A DNA stretch of 64,000 nt from Symbiodinium natans (Eukaryota; Sar; Dinophyceae; Suessiales; Symbiodiniaceae). The stretch lies in contig CAJNDS010000471.1 in NCBI GenBank assembly GCA_905221605.1, positions 1-64,000 of the forward strand, given 5' to 3'. A program made the translations under genes and the position numbers. The notes beneath the pieces were generated by a model. That model searched no databases and was not told the origin of the DNA. It saw nothing but the letters and a program-made list of their open reading frames with translations. This document shows, in pieces, positions 38,171-50,965 of the stretch (position 1 is its first letter; every line of letters starts with the position of its first letter).

Positions 38171-41120
38171 CTGAAGAGAGGTCTGACTCGCTAAGGCGGC
38201 TAGCTTTCCGCGTCATGGTGGACAGGATCCACCAGGTATAGCATGGGCCCCCATGAGCATACCTATTGAGGCTGTTTCTGAAGTAAGCTGAGCAGCCGTC
38301 CAGGAGACAAGGTCTCCTGAACCTTCCGCTTCTTGCGAGCAGATTTTGGACTTGTGGAGCAAGATGTGAGAAAGCGCTTTCTCCTCACCTTGTGCTGCAT
38401 CTTCGCACCTGTGGCCTCATACCTCGGTTGTTCCGAGCGCGCTGAGTCTAGTGTTAAGTCCCCAGATCCATTGTCAATTCTTGAGAGTGCGTTTGAGAGG
38501 CCGAGAAAGCCAGGGAACGAGAGTGCCCAAGAGGGTTTAGAGTGTCGGCGTATAAGGTGTAGACAATTAGAGTGGCGTCGCTGCTCTGAAGATGAACACG
38601 TCTTCCGACGGTGTGAAATGCCTCTCCCGCGTCTTTCCAGTGGTCGTCTTACTCCCTAAGGCTTTCGCCGTGCTTTTCGCTTAGCTTAAGTTAGTCAAGT
38701 CAAAGTTCTGTCGATTGTTCCAGGGCATGCTTGGTTTTCTTTTCAGACAAACAAAAATGCCCACGCCGTGTAGCTGATGAAGTACGGGTGAGGGAGGAGA
38801 CGGGGGGAGGAGATGGGGCTCCACATCCAATTGCATGTCCAACCAAAAACAACACTCCCACAGCATTTGCAAGCAGCATTCCCCAAGCTCCTTCCAAATT
38901 GGCTATCAGCTATTGGGGCTACAACTAGTGCTGGCAAGTCTCTGACATTGGAGCCTGCATATCTGTCGCTCCACGCTTGTGATGTGAGCAGCAATCGCAT
39001 GAAGCAAGGTCTCCTGCCTGGGCCAATGTTGTGCTTGCCAACGCTGCAAACGTCAGTGGGGCTCCACAATTGCTGCGTTCCGAGCCAGGCCTGGACGAAG
39101 TCAGCGACTGCATCCCTTCGAAACTTTCATCAGATGTCTGCGAGTGAGACCTGAAGGCACTTAGGACAGGCTGGCAAGGCAGTGCTGGGTGCCACAAACT
39201 TTCACTGAAAGGCTGGAAACACCCCAAAGCCAAGTCCCTTCGAGGCTCAGTGGGAAACATCCCTATAAAGCAAGCTAATTCCCTGCTTCCCGGTAGGGGA
39301 CATCCAAAATACTGTCGTACTGATATTACAAGCGAAGTAAAGGTTAACCGCTGTCTCTCCCTGATACACCTTGAGGCCCAACCTCTGTTTCCACCTCAGG
39401 CTCGTAATAATAAAACTGGTGAACCTGACGAACGGATCACATGGCAAGTCTAATGATTTCCTCTTCCAAAATCCTGTCTCAAAGAGTGAGTGAGTTGACT
39501 GTACTCGTGTAAATTGTTACTGCGTTCAAAAACTATTGCAAGCTTTACGCTCGAATAATATTATAATGAACGCATTAAAATCATGAATGACGCGTAACAC
39601 CGTGACACCCAGGAACCCAACATAGAAGCTAACCATTCATCTCTCTCACTCTGTTCCGCAGCCTTGTTCGATCACCAGCTAAGACGCAAGCTCATAGAAA
39701 GGTTAACCGCACAAAGGCCCGAACTTACCAAATGCTGAGACGTGGGAAATGGGGGTTCCGGTCGCTCTCACAATACTATTAATGTGTGCTCTTCGCGTTG
39801 CGTTCACGCATTTCATTTGCAACGCCGTGAGCACACAGTAATAATATGAAGAGAGCACACAACGGATGACACCTTGACCTCATGCCCTCTTCCAAAATCC
39901 TGTCTCACCCTCGTAACCGACACCAAGACTTGCCGCAAGTTCTCTCTCCTGAAAAGCGCACCAAGAGGCCCCGCCAACTGCTGCCCCACCGGCTGCATTG
40001 GCAAGTCTCGTGCGAAGTCCTTCTGGGAGGCATTTTGCGTCGACCGACCCTACCGAAATGGGATGCGCAACTCAAGATCCCTGAGCAACGAGACGCCACG
40101 TGAACTTGGGGAGATCTTTTGTAGCATTAACAACAACCAGCTCGAATCCTCATGGCGCCAATGACACCGTTAACGTTGCTTAACAAACGCCGAGCTGTGC
40201 AAATCATTGCAAATCGATACATCTGAAAGCAGAGCTCTATATAAATTGATGCAGCTAGACTGATGCATCTCAACGAAAAAGCACAAGTCCATATATGTAA
40301 ACCGAAACATGTGATGCACCTCGAAGTTGACCACGACACAGGGATTTCTATGACAGAGTGCAGAGGCTGACGGGAAGGGGTCCCAAACTGTCTTGAACCT
40401 AAACCCCTAAGCTTGTCACTACGAACGCACACGTTCTCCGAGAAAACTGCCTTTCAGGGTGGCTCATGGCTTAGAGGCTTAGAGTTTACGTGGAGGGGCT
40501 TCAGACCCTAAACCCCGCCCGCTGAACCCTATAAACCCCAGTTCAGGGTCTTGTGTTTTTTGAGGCTTTCTGTCTTGCAGCGAGGCTTCTCCCGCCACGT
40601 CATCGTCGATGGGAGGGTCATGCCTTGTTGCTGTCGACACTCCCAACAAGGTGTTGGACTGTTGGACAACTTGGGTTTCCGGACGAAACCCTAAACACTT
40701 AGAGGCCCGAAACCCTAAGCCGCTGACATCCGCTGAGCTGTTCCTTCCCTGAACCCAAGACGAGAACCAGTGCCAGCGTAGCAACGACATGCAACGACAC
40801 CGTCACCCCCAAACAGATTCCCTGGCTGCCGGGGGGCGGGAAATCACCACCTTCGTCCTGCGCGCTGCTCGACTTGAGTTCAGGGTTCAGGGCTCATGCA
40901 AAACAAAAACACAAGCCTTTCGTTCCCCAAGGCCCGCACAAGACGAACTCCCACAAATCACAAAACTCGCCTAGGGCCGTTCCCAAGCCTCAGGGGTACC
41001 TCCAAAATACCTCCGACAACAATAATTATAGAACCCCCTGCAGCCATCACGTCATAGAGCACCCTTGTGCTCTAGTGCTTATACTAACTGCATGCCCGCC
41101 CAAGATGCGAACAATAAACA
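38171..41120. other. mostly unique non-coding sequence
   Basis: Contains a repeated CCTCTTCCAAAATCCTGTCTC at 39459 and 39889 and AAAGGTTAACCGC at 39339 and 39699, suggesting a diverged duplication of a ~400-bp segment. Degenerate telomere-like units occur near 40499-40530. A plus-strand stretch near 39930-40100 has weak protein-like texture. No definable gene. Confidence 0.4.
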
Positions 41121-41121
41121 A

Positions 41122-41172
41122 CACAAGCACACGCACACACACGCACACACGCACACACAGACACACACATGC
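41122..41172. repeat. CA-rich microsatellite
   Basis: (ACACAC)/(GCACACAC) interrupted dinucleotide tract. Confidence 0.9.
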
Positions 41173-41999
41173 GTGACCACATTGCACATTACCGTCTGTA
41201 TTTTCCCACACTGGAGTGCAGTGTGGTGCCACGGCATAAACAATCCTTTGCATTCTCAATCGGTATCGCGTACCACATGTGCGACAAAAGACACTCCAAC
41301 CAGCTGCCTCGTCGTGCTCACTGAGGAGCTGTTGCAGCAGTCGCTGGGCTCTGGCTTCAGTTGTCAGTCCCATGGCGACGAAATGCGACAAGCAGGAGAC
41401 AGGAAGCCCAGTTCAGTTCCATTGGCTGGCCTTTTGTATTTGTCTTGGTTTCAAAGATGTTTCATGTGGGGAAGCGCAAGCCTCCTGAGTCCACATCGTA
41501 AGATTTGAGAACTCAGGTAAGATTCTCAGGAAACCTACAATAACCTACAAACAGAGGAGGTTCTGCGCTTAGACCCGATCTCTTTCAAGGGTTGTGGTCA
41601 CCATGCGAATGACTAGACCAAAGTCCTTGAATAGTAGTTCGTAGAACCCGAAGGCCTATCACGCGGGGCTGTGACAGGCTTGGGCCTTGGGCTGTTTGGG
41701 GGCGTAGTCGCCCAGATGGCTGCGCGAGCGACGTGTTGCAAGATGGACATCATGCAGCCCCCAAACAGCCCAAACACTCTAAACTCTAAACCTGCAAAGA
41801 GCCGAAGCCTCCATGTGTCATGTCGATTCAATTCGGGCCTTTTTTAAACTAAAGGGTCCGCTCCCAGACATACCCATCATCTCCAACCATTTTAGGACGA
41901 TTTTGTGAAAAGCTTGCCATTTCAACTTGGATTGGTCTCCACTGAGGCACCTTTGTGCTGCAAGGGAACGCAAGCTCGGAACAAGCGCGTGCTTTAACT

Positions 42000-42242
42000 C
42001 CGCGCATAGATAGAGTCGATCGAGTGTTTCCTGGATCCGGTGCTTGGGAAGGACTGCTGATTAACTTGTGGTACAAAGGGAGGAACCTGGAGAATTCTGA
42101 GAGGGCGAATGATTCTGAGAGATGGACAGTAAGGGCATTCGTTTTCCTTAACAAATTCAATAAGGCTCCTGATGACCTGCCGACCGGGAGTCATGTGGGC
42201 GCTCGCATACCAGTGAAAGCACGTGGCTTTCTGGGCCTCTGA
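42000..42242 (+). CDS. exon-like segment with stop, unknown protein
   Basis: The plus-strand frame reads PRIDRVDRVFPGSGAWEGLL, INLWYKGRNLENSERANDSE and RAFVFLNKFNKAPDDLPTGS, ending TGA at 42242. The complementary strand also has an open frame here (41849-42160), so strand choice is not certain. No family recognised. Confidence 0.25.
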   Translation, partial: PRIDRVDRVFPGSGAWEGLLINLWYKGRNLENSERANDSERWTVRAFVFLNKFNKAPDDLPTGSHVGARIPVKARGFLGL

Positions 42243-42403
42243 CGCTGCAGAGGGAGAGATATTTTTGGGTTCTAGTGATGTGCTCCATGCCTTGATTTGG
42301 CCAGGCGGATCCTCGAAAAGCCGGCGAAGAAGGCTACTCTACGAGTACTACACAGAGTCAGATAGTCAGATGCCTGTCACGATGTCGGGTTGCAGTCGCG
42401 TAT

Positions 42404-42462
42404 GGTGTATGGTCGTGTATGGTCGTGTATGGTCGTGTATGGTCGTGTATGGTCGTGTATGT
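42404..42462. repeat. (GGTCGTGTAT)n, about 5-6 copies
   Basis: Perfect 10-bp tandem repeats. Confidence 0.95.
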
Positions 42463-43555
42463 TCTCTTGGTCTCCGGTCTCAGCAAGGGTTCGGCTCGGG
42501 GTGGTCGCCCGTGATGTCTTCGGCAACGCGATGCGGATTCGCTGCTAGCATCTGCTAGCAAGCACGGTAGTGTGAACCATTGTGAACCCACCTTCACAGA
42601 TGAAGTCCAGAACCGAAGGGCACCGTGGACACACAGCTGCCGGGCTAGTGCGGTAAGGTCAAGCGAGCCTGGGCCACGGCGGAGGACGTGTACTGATGTT
42701 GTCTAACCCTCGTTAGGTCGACCCTGGTACAAGGCTGTCCTTCTGAGAGGCCGCATCTACCTGGTAAGCAGCTTCCGGTTAGCCGAAACAAAAGAAAAAT
42801 GGTAGAGACTTTTTGAACCCTTCACACTGAACCCTTTTGGGTTTTTTGTCGTAGATAAATCCCAGCCAAGCGGAGAGTCAGAGAGTCGCGAGAATTGCTT
42901 CAGGATTCCTGTGTTTCACGCTCGCTAATGCACCCGGAGCTCTTCCAGCTGCTGACGGCAAGTACAACGGGGAGCGCTGCACGATGCTGTGAACTTGCTG
43001 ACCCCGACACTTATGGGATTTAGGCAGGCCGGACGGGCCGGACCAACAAAGGGCGAACAGGACAGTTGCCACAGGAATGGGGCGACCCCCAGCACACAGG
43101 GCATCCAACTGGGCAGGTTGAAAACTCAGAAAGTGATAGTGGGGGTTGCAGCGTCAAGGGGAACTTGAGTTTAACCGAGAGGGAAGACCTGGGCTTGGAC
43201 CTCCGATCGCCACAAGAGTGACCTGGCAAGAGGCAAGAGCTGTGATGTCTGCACTTCGTGCGCCGTTTTCGTGACTGCAAGGCACTTTGTGCAGAGAATC
43301 TGCCTCCCACATCCACACCATGGTGGAGCACTCAGAAAGTATCGGTTGCAGATTGTGGCATGAGCAGTGTGAGGGTAAGTGACAGCTTTTGCTTTCTGCA
43401 GACTATGAGGATCTTCCCGGCGCTAAGCACCTCAAGTCATACAAGCGAAAACCGCCACGGGTGACGGAATGAGGACCAGAGGACCAGAGCCCATACTAAT
43501 GAACGAGTAATGATGGCATTGGTGCCTCAGTTTCCCAGCTGGCCCCCAGCGGTGG

Positions 43556-43862
43556 GCGAACATCATGAGCATCAGCTGCCCCAGGCGGGCGAGCATCATG
43601 AGCATCAGCCGCCCAAGCCCTGAGCATTTGAAGCCAAAACAGGCGCATCATGAGCATCAGTGGCCCAGGCCCTCAACATTAAAGGCCAAGTGGGCGAACA
43701 TCATGAGCATCAGCTGCCCCGGGCAGGCGAGCATCATGAGCATCAGCCGCCCAAGCCCTGCCAAGTGGGCGAACATCATGAGCATCACGGGCGAGCATCA
43801 TGAGCATCAGTGGCCCAGGCCCTCAACATTAAAGGCCAAGTGGGCGAACATCATCAACAATA
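43556..43862. repeat. GCATCATGAGCATCAG minisatellite with higher-order pattern
   Basis: A core of GGGCGA(A/G)CATCATGAGCATCA plus GC(T/C)GCCC(C/A) recurs about eight times. Longer ~120-bp units containing CCCTCAACATTAAAGGCCAA alternate with short ones. Non-coding. Confidence 0.9.
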
Positions 43863-44230
43863 ACTCCTCGATAATTTGATGGTGCCATCATGTGCAACAT
43901 TGCGCAGCACGTCCCACTAGAATCACGCGTTTCGCTCAAGACTGGTCGCGCCTTGTGCTTGCAAAGGAGCTGATGCAATGCCTGTCGCGAAAGCAGGGCC
44001 AATAGAGAAATGACAGCTGTTGCTCGTCGTGTTGGAGCACGTGAGATCCGCTGAGCTGACGGAAGACATCGGAGTTTCGGACGGAGCAGGAGCTGTGTTG
44101 CTTGCACAGATTGAGAAGCCACGGGCGCTTGTGCACAGGCTCGGCCTCTCACTCCTGCAGGCAACAAGAGCAGGGAACTCAGCACGCAAGGGGCATCCGG
44201 CTGCACAGGTAAAAAAGGAAGCGATGCCGG

Positions 44231-44458
44231 TTTGCCGGTGGTAAATCCCACCATCAAGTTAAGCTGTCCATGCTGTCCTTGAATGCTCTGGGCTTCCGCC
44301 TTCGAAAGAGTGCAGCGCTCTTGCATCCTAGCGGTCCTAGCAGCTGCCTCCAAAAGCTTGGCCACACGCCCCGGCTTCTTCTCCAAGCTTTTGCCAAACG
44401 AAAGGGCATCAACCTTTAGACGAATGCCAAGCATGTCAACAAAAGGGGCATCCTTATA
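44231..44458 (-). pseudogene. reverse-transcriptase C-terminal fragment (dinoflagellate retroelement type)
   Basis: The minus-strand frame reads YKDAPFVDMLGIRLKVDALS, FGKSLEKKPGRVAKLLEAAA and TLSKAEAQSIQGQ. The order (FxxLGIxLxV..., then a Lys/Arg-Val-xx-Leu helix, then LSKxEAQxxxGxLNF-like) is what I recall for the region after the palm in DIRS-like reverse transcriptases that abound in dinoflagellate genomes. A TGA stop lies just upstream and there is no YXDD motif or flanking frame, so it is a dead fragment. Assignment rests on memory of the family. Confidence 0.4.
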
Positions 44459-46085
44459 TCACCCTCGGCGATCCTCGGCGCACCTAAAGGAGCGGCCTCT
44501 TCAGCTGCTGCAAGGCGCTGAAATGCTCAGTCTGCGTTGGTCGTGTTCAGGCTGTCACGAAGACCATTTCAGAGATGAACTTCAGACCCTCTTTCCAGCG
44601 AGATGAAGAACTGCTGGACGCTTTATAAGGGTTGCGGAAGGCCACGGTTTCAAGATCTTCAAGCTACGGGTGCCATTCCAGACCCTCGCAAACTGAATTT
44701 TAGGGCATGAGCTGCATGGAAAAGCGTGGGAAAGACCGCAAGAGTTTTACATGGGGTCAGAGCTGTGTTATCTGGAGGTGCTGCCAAGGCATAGCAACCT
44801 GTGCAAGCCAAGTTGCTCTCTGTAGTGGAGAACTTGAGACTGATATTTTTATTTTCATCTGGCACGTCTTTCATGGTGGGAGTCGACGGAGCCTGCTGAC
44901 TTTGCCCGCAAAAGGCTGGGTCAGCCAATGCAGCAGCCAAGCTCTCTGATAGGCGGGGTCTCGACTAGCGATCCCACCAATCAGCGGAAGGCTCGGAAGA
45001 GTGCCGCACCATCGACGGATTCACCGACGAGCCCCAAGTCGCCACAGACACGGCGCAGCCTTGCTGGAGGGTCGAGGAAGCGAAAAGCTGGCGGCAGCTA
45101 CGCCAGTACATGGTGGGAGAGCATTGGCTTGGACTTCCGATCGCCGCAACTTTCTATCACACTGGGCGCAATGGGCGCAAGTCTCGCGACTGCCCTGCCA
45201 CTCCTTTGGCTCCTTCGACCTCCTTCGACCTCCACGACTGCCATCTTCACAACGTGAAGTGCGGCAAGATTCGATGCTTGAGGGATTGAACAGGTCCAGA
45301 CTGCACCGACTTGAGTTATCTTCCACCTTGGCTCTGCATCAATCCTGGTGGCCAACTCCGCAACTCCTATTGACACTCACGCCCCACTCTTGTGGGGCGG
45401 CGCCCGAGTTTATAGCCAAGAATTCATTTACATTGTGACCACACTGGATGCACAACGTCACAACTTGCGCCACAACAGAAAACAGAAGACGCGAGCAGAT
45501 CGAGCAGAGGTCAGGGACTGTCAGGGACTTCTTTTCTGCGGCACTAGTTCATTATGGAAAAGCACACCTCAGAGTCCATTAAGCTGAGAATCCGTGAGCT
45601 GCGCGAGCTACGCCGCAAAGAAGCAAAGAGCCGCTCAGCCCCGATGCGCTGACCTCAAATCTGCGCTCTTCCTTGCTGTGATAAAGCTCTCCATAAGCAT
45701 CAATGATTGCGCAATTGTCAAGATTTGCAGATCTTCTCCGCAGTGAATGACGGGTTGAGACTCACACTTCTTATCCGCTCTGCGGGTAGTCTTCGCCCTT
45801 GCTAGTGGATCTAGTGGGATCATGGCGCCAGTCTAAATCCTCGCTCGCATGGCCCAAGACATGAAGCAAGCCGTAGATGCCGTAGATGTGTGTAGGAAAG
45901 CATGTGGCGACACGTGTAGGGAAGAGCCCGCACCATCTGCACCCTCAAATCCGATTGCAAGACCCAGCTGTTGCTTTCTGATCCTGCAAGGATGGAGCCT
46001 TCGAAATTCACAAGAGACCAAAAGCAGGGAACACAACGCTCAGGGAACCTTCAGCACTGCTGGTGAGCTCTGGTGAGCTCAAAGA

Positions 46086-46500
46086 GTGAAAGCTGCGACA
46101 GCTGCTGCTCTTGAGTCTCCGCCGAAGACGCAGCCTTGGAGATCCTTAAGCACGTCTGGTGATGGCCGCAAACTGCACATTGGTTGGGGAAGCGAGATGT
46201 CTGAAGTCCAAACTTCCAAAGCGGCTGAACACTCCGGTGACATGGAAGCTGCTCGTGAGAAGTTTCGAGCTGCAGCAGACTCAAGGACCGGCGGAAACAG
46301 TACATAAGGCAGCGTCTCTAATTGAAACCTCCGCTGAGTCCGACAAGAAAGGCCGAGAAGTCCAGACCACACCGACTTGTGCTAGTGTATCTGATCTCGG
46401 CGGCGCATCAGCAATCACTGTGTGTCAGCTCTCCGTGTCCAACTCATGCCAATCCGGCGGACGGCCTGATTGTGACGGTGGAACATGTCGCAGTCTCTGA
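46086..46500 (+). CDS. frame-broken coding-like segment
   Basis: One plus-strand frame reads SEVQTSKAAEHSGDMEAARE and KFRAAADSRTGGN up to about 46305. One base over, the next reads VHKAASLIETSAESDKKGRE and SVSDLGGASAITVCQLS to about 46440. The two look like one protein interrupted by a single-base change near 46300. Function unknown. Confidence 0.3.
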
Positions 46501-47629
46501 AAGTCGTGCTATCCGCTCAAAACTGCAGAGGCCTCGCCGTGCGCCGTGCTTGTGACAAAACACTTGTGCAGAGAGTATCAGACTGCCTCTCCTGCTGGCT
46601 TCAAAACCAGCAGAGAACAGGACAGAGAGGGCTGTCAGGGAGGGCTGTCAGGAACACTTTAACATCCACAGAATCGCAGGAAGATGTGAGTGCGATTGTG
46701 CAAAGCATCCAGCGGTGGGTGGCCATTGTCTCTTTCGGAATCTGTTGAATCAGGGCTGCTTGAGTTGGCTCCAGTCTTGTCACATCATGCCCGGCGGGAC
46801 GTGGGTGGGAGGGCCCTGCGTCTTGACAGCGGCTCTGGCAGAAAGCTGGAAGTGAGAACGGGGTCGAGACTTGCTGGCACGTAGCTTGACCCAGCACTGA
46901 CAAGTCAGTGCCTGACATGGTGCACCCTGCGACTGCCAAGAGCGGTTGCAGAATCCGGCAGTTTGGCAGGTGCGGATCACGATAAAGGAAGGGTAGCCGC
47001 AGACAGCTGAGAATTACGGACCCTTGCAAGCCAGGCTTTATGGCCATCATGGTTGCTTTGGGCCAGAAGCGGAGCGACATCCCAGGCCGGACTGAACAAA
47101 CCCTTGAGGAGTTGGACGGAAAAGGGGGAAAGTGGAGTTTGCCAGCAGCATGGAAATGGGGCTGCACGAGTTTTAAGACTGCCAGCGTCCGCGCTTTGAA
47201 GACCCTAACCGAAAAAGAAGTTTCAGTAGGCCTGCCAGGGCCTGGGTGTCAGTAAAATTCTTTGCGCTCAACTGTTACCACTATCCCACTAGCCCACGGA
47301 GAGGCACAGAGGCTCTCAGCTATTGCGGGGATTGGCATTGCTTGGGATTGGCACGCGCATGCATGCGCTGGATGCGCTGGTGCGGAGCAATTACAGCCCA
47401 TCTCCAAGGGAGCACTGGGCTGTACTGGCCGGGATGCTTCTGCTCAATCCAAGCCTCTTCTCCAACAAGGCAGCAAGGAGGCCACATTCATGTGGAACAA
47501 GTTTTGCTACGCTCACCTTGTCAGGGGAAAGGCGTTGCTTTTCACTTTGCCGTTACAGGCATGGTCACCGCTGAGTGAACCGTGCAGCTTCCCTTAAAGG
47601 GCCAGGTCCATCCAGGTCCTGGAGGCGCA

Positions 47630-48940
47630 GCTTTAGGGTTTAGGAATGGGAGGGCTCCGGTGCACCGCACCTTGATCCCGGAGGTCCAAGTGGTGCACGT
47701 GCCAATTTCTCAGCCTGCTCTGAAAGCTGGTCAGCCTGTCAGGGGTTTAGGGTTTGGGTTCAGGGGTTCGCGGGTCTTAAAGGCATTAGGGGCTGCGAAC
47801 CATACTATAAGCCCTCCAAGCTTGAATGAGGTCCTGAATCCCCCCCCAAAAAAGCTAAAACCTGAATCCTGAAGCTCCAGAACCTAACTAAACCTAAACC
47901 CTACAAACCCCAACTTCTGCCTGGGCGGGCCGGAGCCTTCCTTGCGCTTGCACATTGCTGAGGCTCATCTCGGCCTGCAATGAGATTCATGGGGTGTGGT
48001 TTGGAAGGTCTTAGGGAGTTTAGGTACCCTAACTAAACCCGAATCCCCGAATAAACCCTGAACCCCGCCTTCTGCGGCTTTTTGCGGGCCGACTCCTTTG
48101 CTTTCGGCATGGCCGTCGGCGCCTGGGGCAGCCCGTCAACGGCCTGATGGATAAGGCTGCTATGGGGTTTACAGGGTTTAGGGCTTAGGGTTGGAAAGGG
48201 ACTTGAAGGTGTACAGGATTTATCCTTGGGTTTACAGGGTTTCGGGCTTCTTTAGGGTTCAGCATCTCAAGTCCAAGCATTCACTAGTCAGGCTTACCAT
48301 GAACCCTGCAAAACCCTGAAAACCTGAAAACACGGAAATCCTGAGAACCTGATGTAGAGCGGTTTTTCCCCCCACCCCACCCTTGACACTTCAGGGCGAA
48401 ACATTTGCCGAATTGCCGGCGAATTTTTGACCATTGCCGGCGAACTTCTGACAATTGCCGGCAAAGTTTTGACATTTGCCGGCGAATTCATTCGGGCTTA
48501 TCTTGTATGAAAGAGAGGTTTAGGGTTTAGGGTTGAGGGCTTCCAGTGTATCAGTCGGCCCCAGGCAGGCCAAAAACCGTCTGAGCGTGCAGCCGGCAGA
48601 GGAGGGTTTATGGCTTAGGGCTTCTGGCCAAAAGAAAAGTCTCATCTGATCAGGGTGTGGGGGTCTTGGAGATTTGGGGCTGAGGGTCTAATGCATCTCT
48701 TACAAGAGGCTCCCCCGTAACCCCCCCCCCCCCCAACATGAAAAACACATACAAATGACAATGCTGGTACCATGGTCGTATACACACTCGCTAACTCAAC
48801 AAGCGAAGAAGGGGGTCACAAGCCCAAGAAAACCAACAGCGGAAGCCCTAATCCCCTAAACCCTAAAAACCCTAACCCCCCCAAACCCTAAACCCACAAC
48901 CCAAAACCCTAAGCTTTGAACCCTAAACCCTAAACCCGAA
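47630..48940. repeat. last telomere-like cluster, mixed orientations
   Basis: TTTAGGG-type units at 47632-47645, 47744-47762, 48172-48198 and 48517-48533; CCCTAAA-type at 47885-47903, 48848-48880 and 48915-48940. A short GCCGGCGAA(T/C)TT(T/C)TGA repeat lies at 48411-48486. Beyond about 49.4 kb such tracts essentially stop. Confidence 0.8.
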
Positions 48941-49344
48941 ATCCTACATAAAAGCACAGAGACTCCGCCCCTCACCCCCCACCTCTTCGCCCTCCAGCTC
49001 CCGGCCAGGCCCGGAACCAGGCATGGTCTATGTGGTGTTTCGGGAACCAAGGGGACGTAAGTTTCGACGACGGTTTTTTGAGAAGAGGCTTTTTGGGATT
49101 CCGGGGTTGGGCTTTTGATCTAGCACACTGAAACTTTACACCAAGATGGGTTTGAGTATTTTAGGTCAGGTTGATACGAATATGAAACTACTTTCGTAAG
49201 GGATGCTTGGCTCTGGGGCCAGGGATGATTTCATGCGCCTGTGCGTCAACGCCCTTGCAGCTTGAGCATGACAGAGGCCCTGATCTACGGAATGTTTCCC
49301 CACCTACCCCCTACCTCGTCTTTGAACGCACCTTTCGGGTAGCC

Positions 49345-49704
49345 CTAAACCCTATACCCCCCTAACTCCAACACCCTTGTACGGGGATCTGGGAGTTCTT
49401 CGGCATGGGACTTTTTGCGTTTGACAAACCGCCTTGCGCGCGCGCGCGCGCGCGCGCGCGCAGATGGCACAGGGTGACGCTCGACCAGGTTTTCTAAGGC
49501 CGGGTCATATGCTCCAAACCTTCCCAAGTTAAGGATGTAAATGATGCTACGTGCAAGGATGACAACTTTCTCCCTGCTCGTTTTCGGGACATGATTGAAG
49601 GTGGTACTTGTGATGGCTTTGCTGGTAAGGGATGGAACCATGATGAACGCGGCATTGCAGTACCGCATAGGACCAGGATACGTCGAAGGGCGGACGAAGC
49701 TCAC
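49345..49704 (-). CDS. 119-codon ORF, unknown, interrupted by (CG)n
   Basis: Starts MSFVRPSTYPGPMRYCNAAF and continues with NHVPKTSREKVVILARSII and LGRFGAYDPALENLVERHPV. A (CG)n microsatellite (49438-49462) then adds a run of Arg-Ala, after which the sequence looks non-coding. The first ~85 residues are protein-like; no family recognised. Confidence 0.3.
   Translation of the reverse strand: MSFVRPSTYPGPMRYCNAAFIMVPSLTSKAITSTTFNHVPKTSREKVVILARSIIYILNLGRFGAYDPALENLVERHPVPSARARARARARRFVKRKKSHAEELPDPRTRVLELGGYRV
49438..49462. repeat. (CG)n microsatellite
   Basis: About 12 CG dinucleotides in a row, a classic Z-DNA-forming sequence, unusual in size. Confidence 0.95.
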
Positions 49705-50100
49705 TCAACATGAAGTCTCGCACAACCTCGCTGGTTCTGGGTCGCGTGTCCGGCCCGTTCGGGTGCTCTCGAACCTGGATGGGCCATGGAAGCCATCCCA
49801 GAGGGCTCACCGAAAAAGCCAGAGGGCTCACCGAAAAAGGCTTGCCATGGGCTCCTTCCCCAAAGGGTGCCGCCAAGAAAGAGGTTCACACTAACCGTCC
49901 CCAGGTCGCTGGAAGGCACTCCAACACGGTCAACCGCGAGGCCTGGATGGCCTGGCCCCACCAATCTCCCAAAAATCCAGTTGTACGAGTGGTTACGCAC
50001 ACAGGGCCAGCTGAGCTGCCTTTCGTGCCGGATAAATGGGATAATCGGCGGTTAACGAATCGTATCCCTAGTCACCAACTTCCGGCTATTGACCAGCCCA

Positions 50101-50168
50101 ATCCAACCAACCAACCAACCAACCAACCAACCAACCAACCAACCAACCAACCAACCAACCAACCAACA
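50101..50168. repeat. (CCAA)n microsatellite, about 16 copies, then CA repeats
   Basis: Perfect tetranucleotide repeat followed by (AC)n. The Asn-Gln-Pro-Thr and Trp-Leu-Val-Gly frames are artefacts. Confidence 0.95.
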
Positions 50169-50717
50169 ACACACACACACACCCATACGCACATGCACAA
50201 GCACATGCACCCACGCATGCACGCGCAACCAGCGACATAGCATCTGCCACGCAGTATGTTGGTGGCGGATTAATTTCCTTTCTGCAGGTAGAACAAGGCA
50301 TTTGGGCCTAGGGCGGCTTGCATGTCCGAATTCTCTGTCAGAATAGGCGGGTGATGGCGAGTGGTGCTAACTACGCTCGGCTCCCAAGTGCAATTCTATC
50401 TGTGAACCTGCGAAAGATTTGGTATTGTGTACATCACGTCTGCTTGCACGTTCACTGGGTTCCAGAGGGGTGGTGAAGGGAGGGAGCGGGAACATAAAAC
50501 AGACCTCAACAAACGGAAACGAGCTCTGCAGAGTTATTCGCCTTTGCGAAGCCGTTCCAACTTTGCATGCGCCATGTCCGTCGATGTACGTGAAGGTCTG
50601 TCAACAAGCGCGTCTGAACCCGAAGCTCCTTCAAACCCCGAACCTCCCCAAGCCTGACATGCTACAAATTCATCTTGCGATATCAGTTAAGAGCTAACAA
50701 TGCCTACTTCTCGATGT

Positions 50718-50965
50718 GTATGCGCTCGCGCGTGTGTGCACGCGTGCGTGTGCATGTGTACATACGCACGTGCATGTGACAGGCATTCCCCAAAAGAATC
50801 ACATACATGCATGCATACATACATAAAATACAAACAGCACGCCATTGCATTGCTTTGCATTGCATACATTGCGCTGCGTTGCATTGCATTACACTCGATC
50901 ATTGCCTTAAACTAAATACATGTGTGCACTTATTTGGTACATACAAATACATACACGTACATACG
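50718..50965. repeat. alternating purine-pyrimidine and CATA/GCATT-rich tract
   Basis: Mixed TG, CG and CA alternation (for example GCGTGTGTGCACGCGTGCGT), then (CATA)n and repeated TTGCATTGCAT. Low complexity; no gene. Confidence 0.8.

Noticed and set aside
39780..39870. Possible tRNA or small RNA gene
   Set aside because: Inverted GTGTGCTCTTC/GAAGAGAGCACAC pair present, but no cloverleaf, A/B boxes or anticodon arm fits.
50052..50301. Trp-Leu-Val-Gly repeat ORF
   Set aside because: Complement of the (CCAA)n microsatellite.
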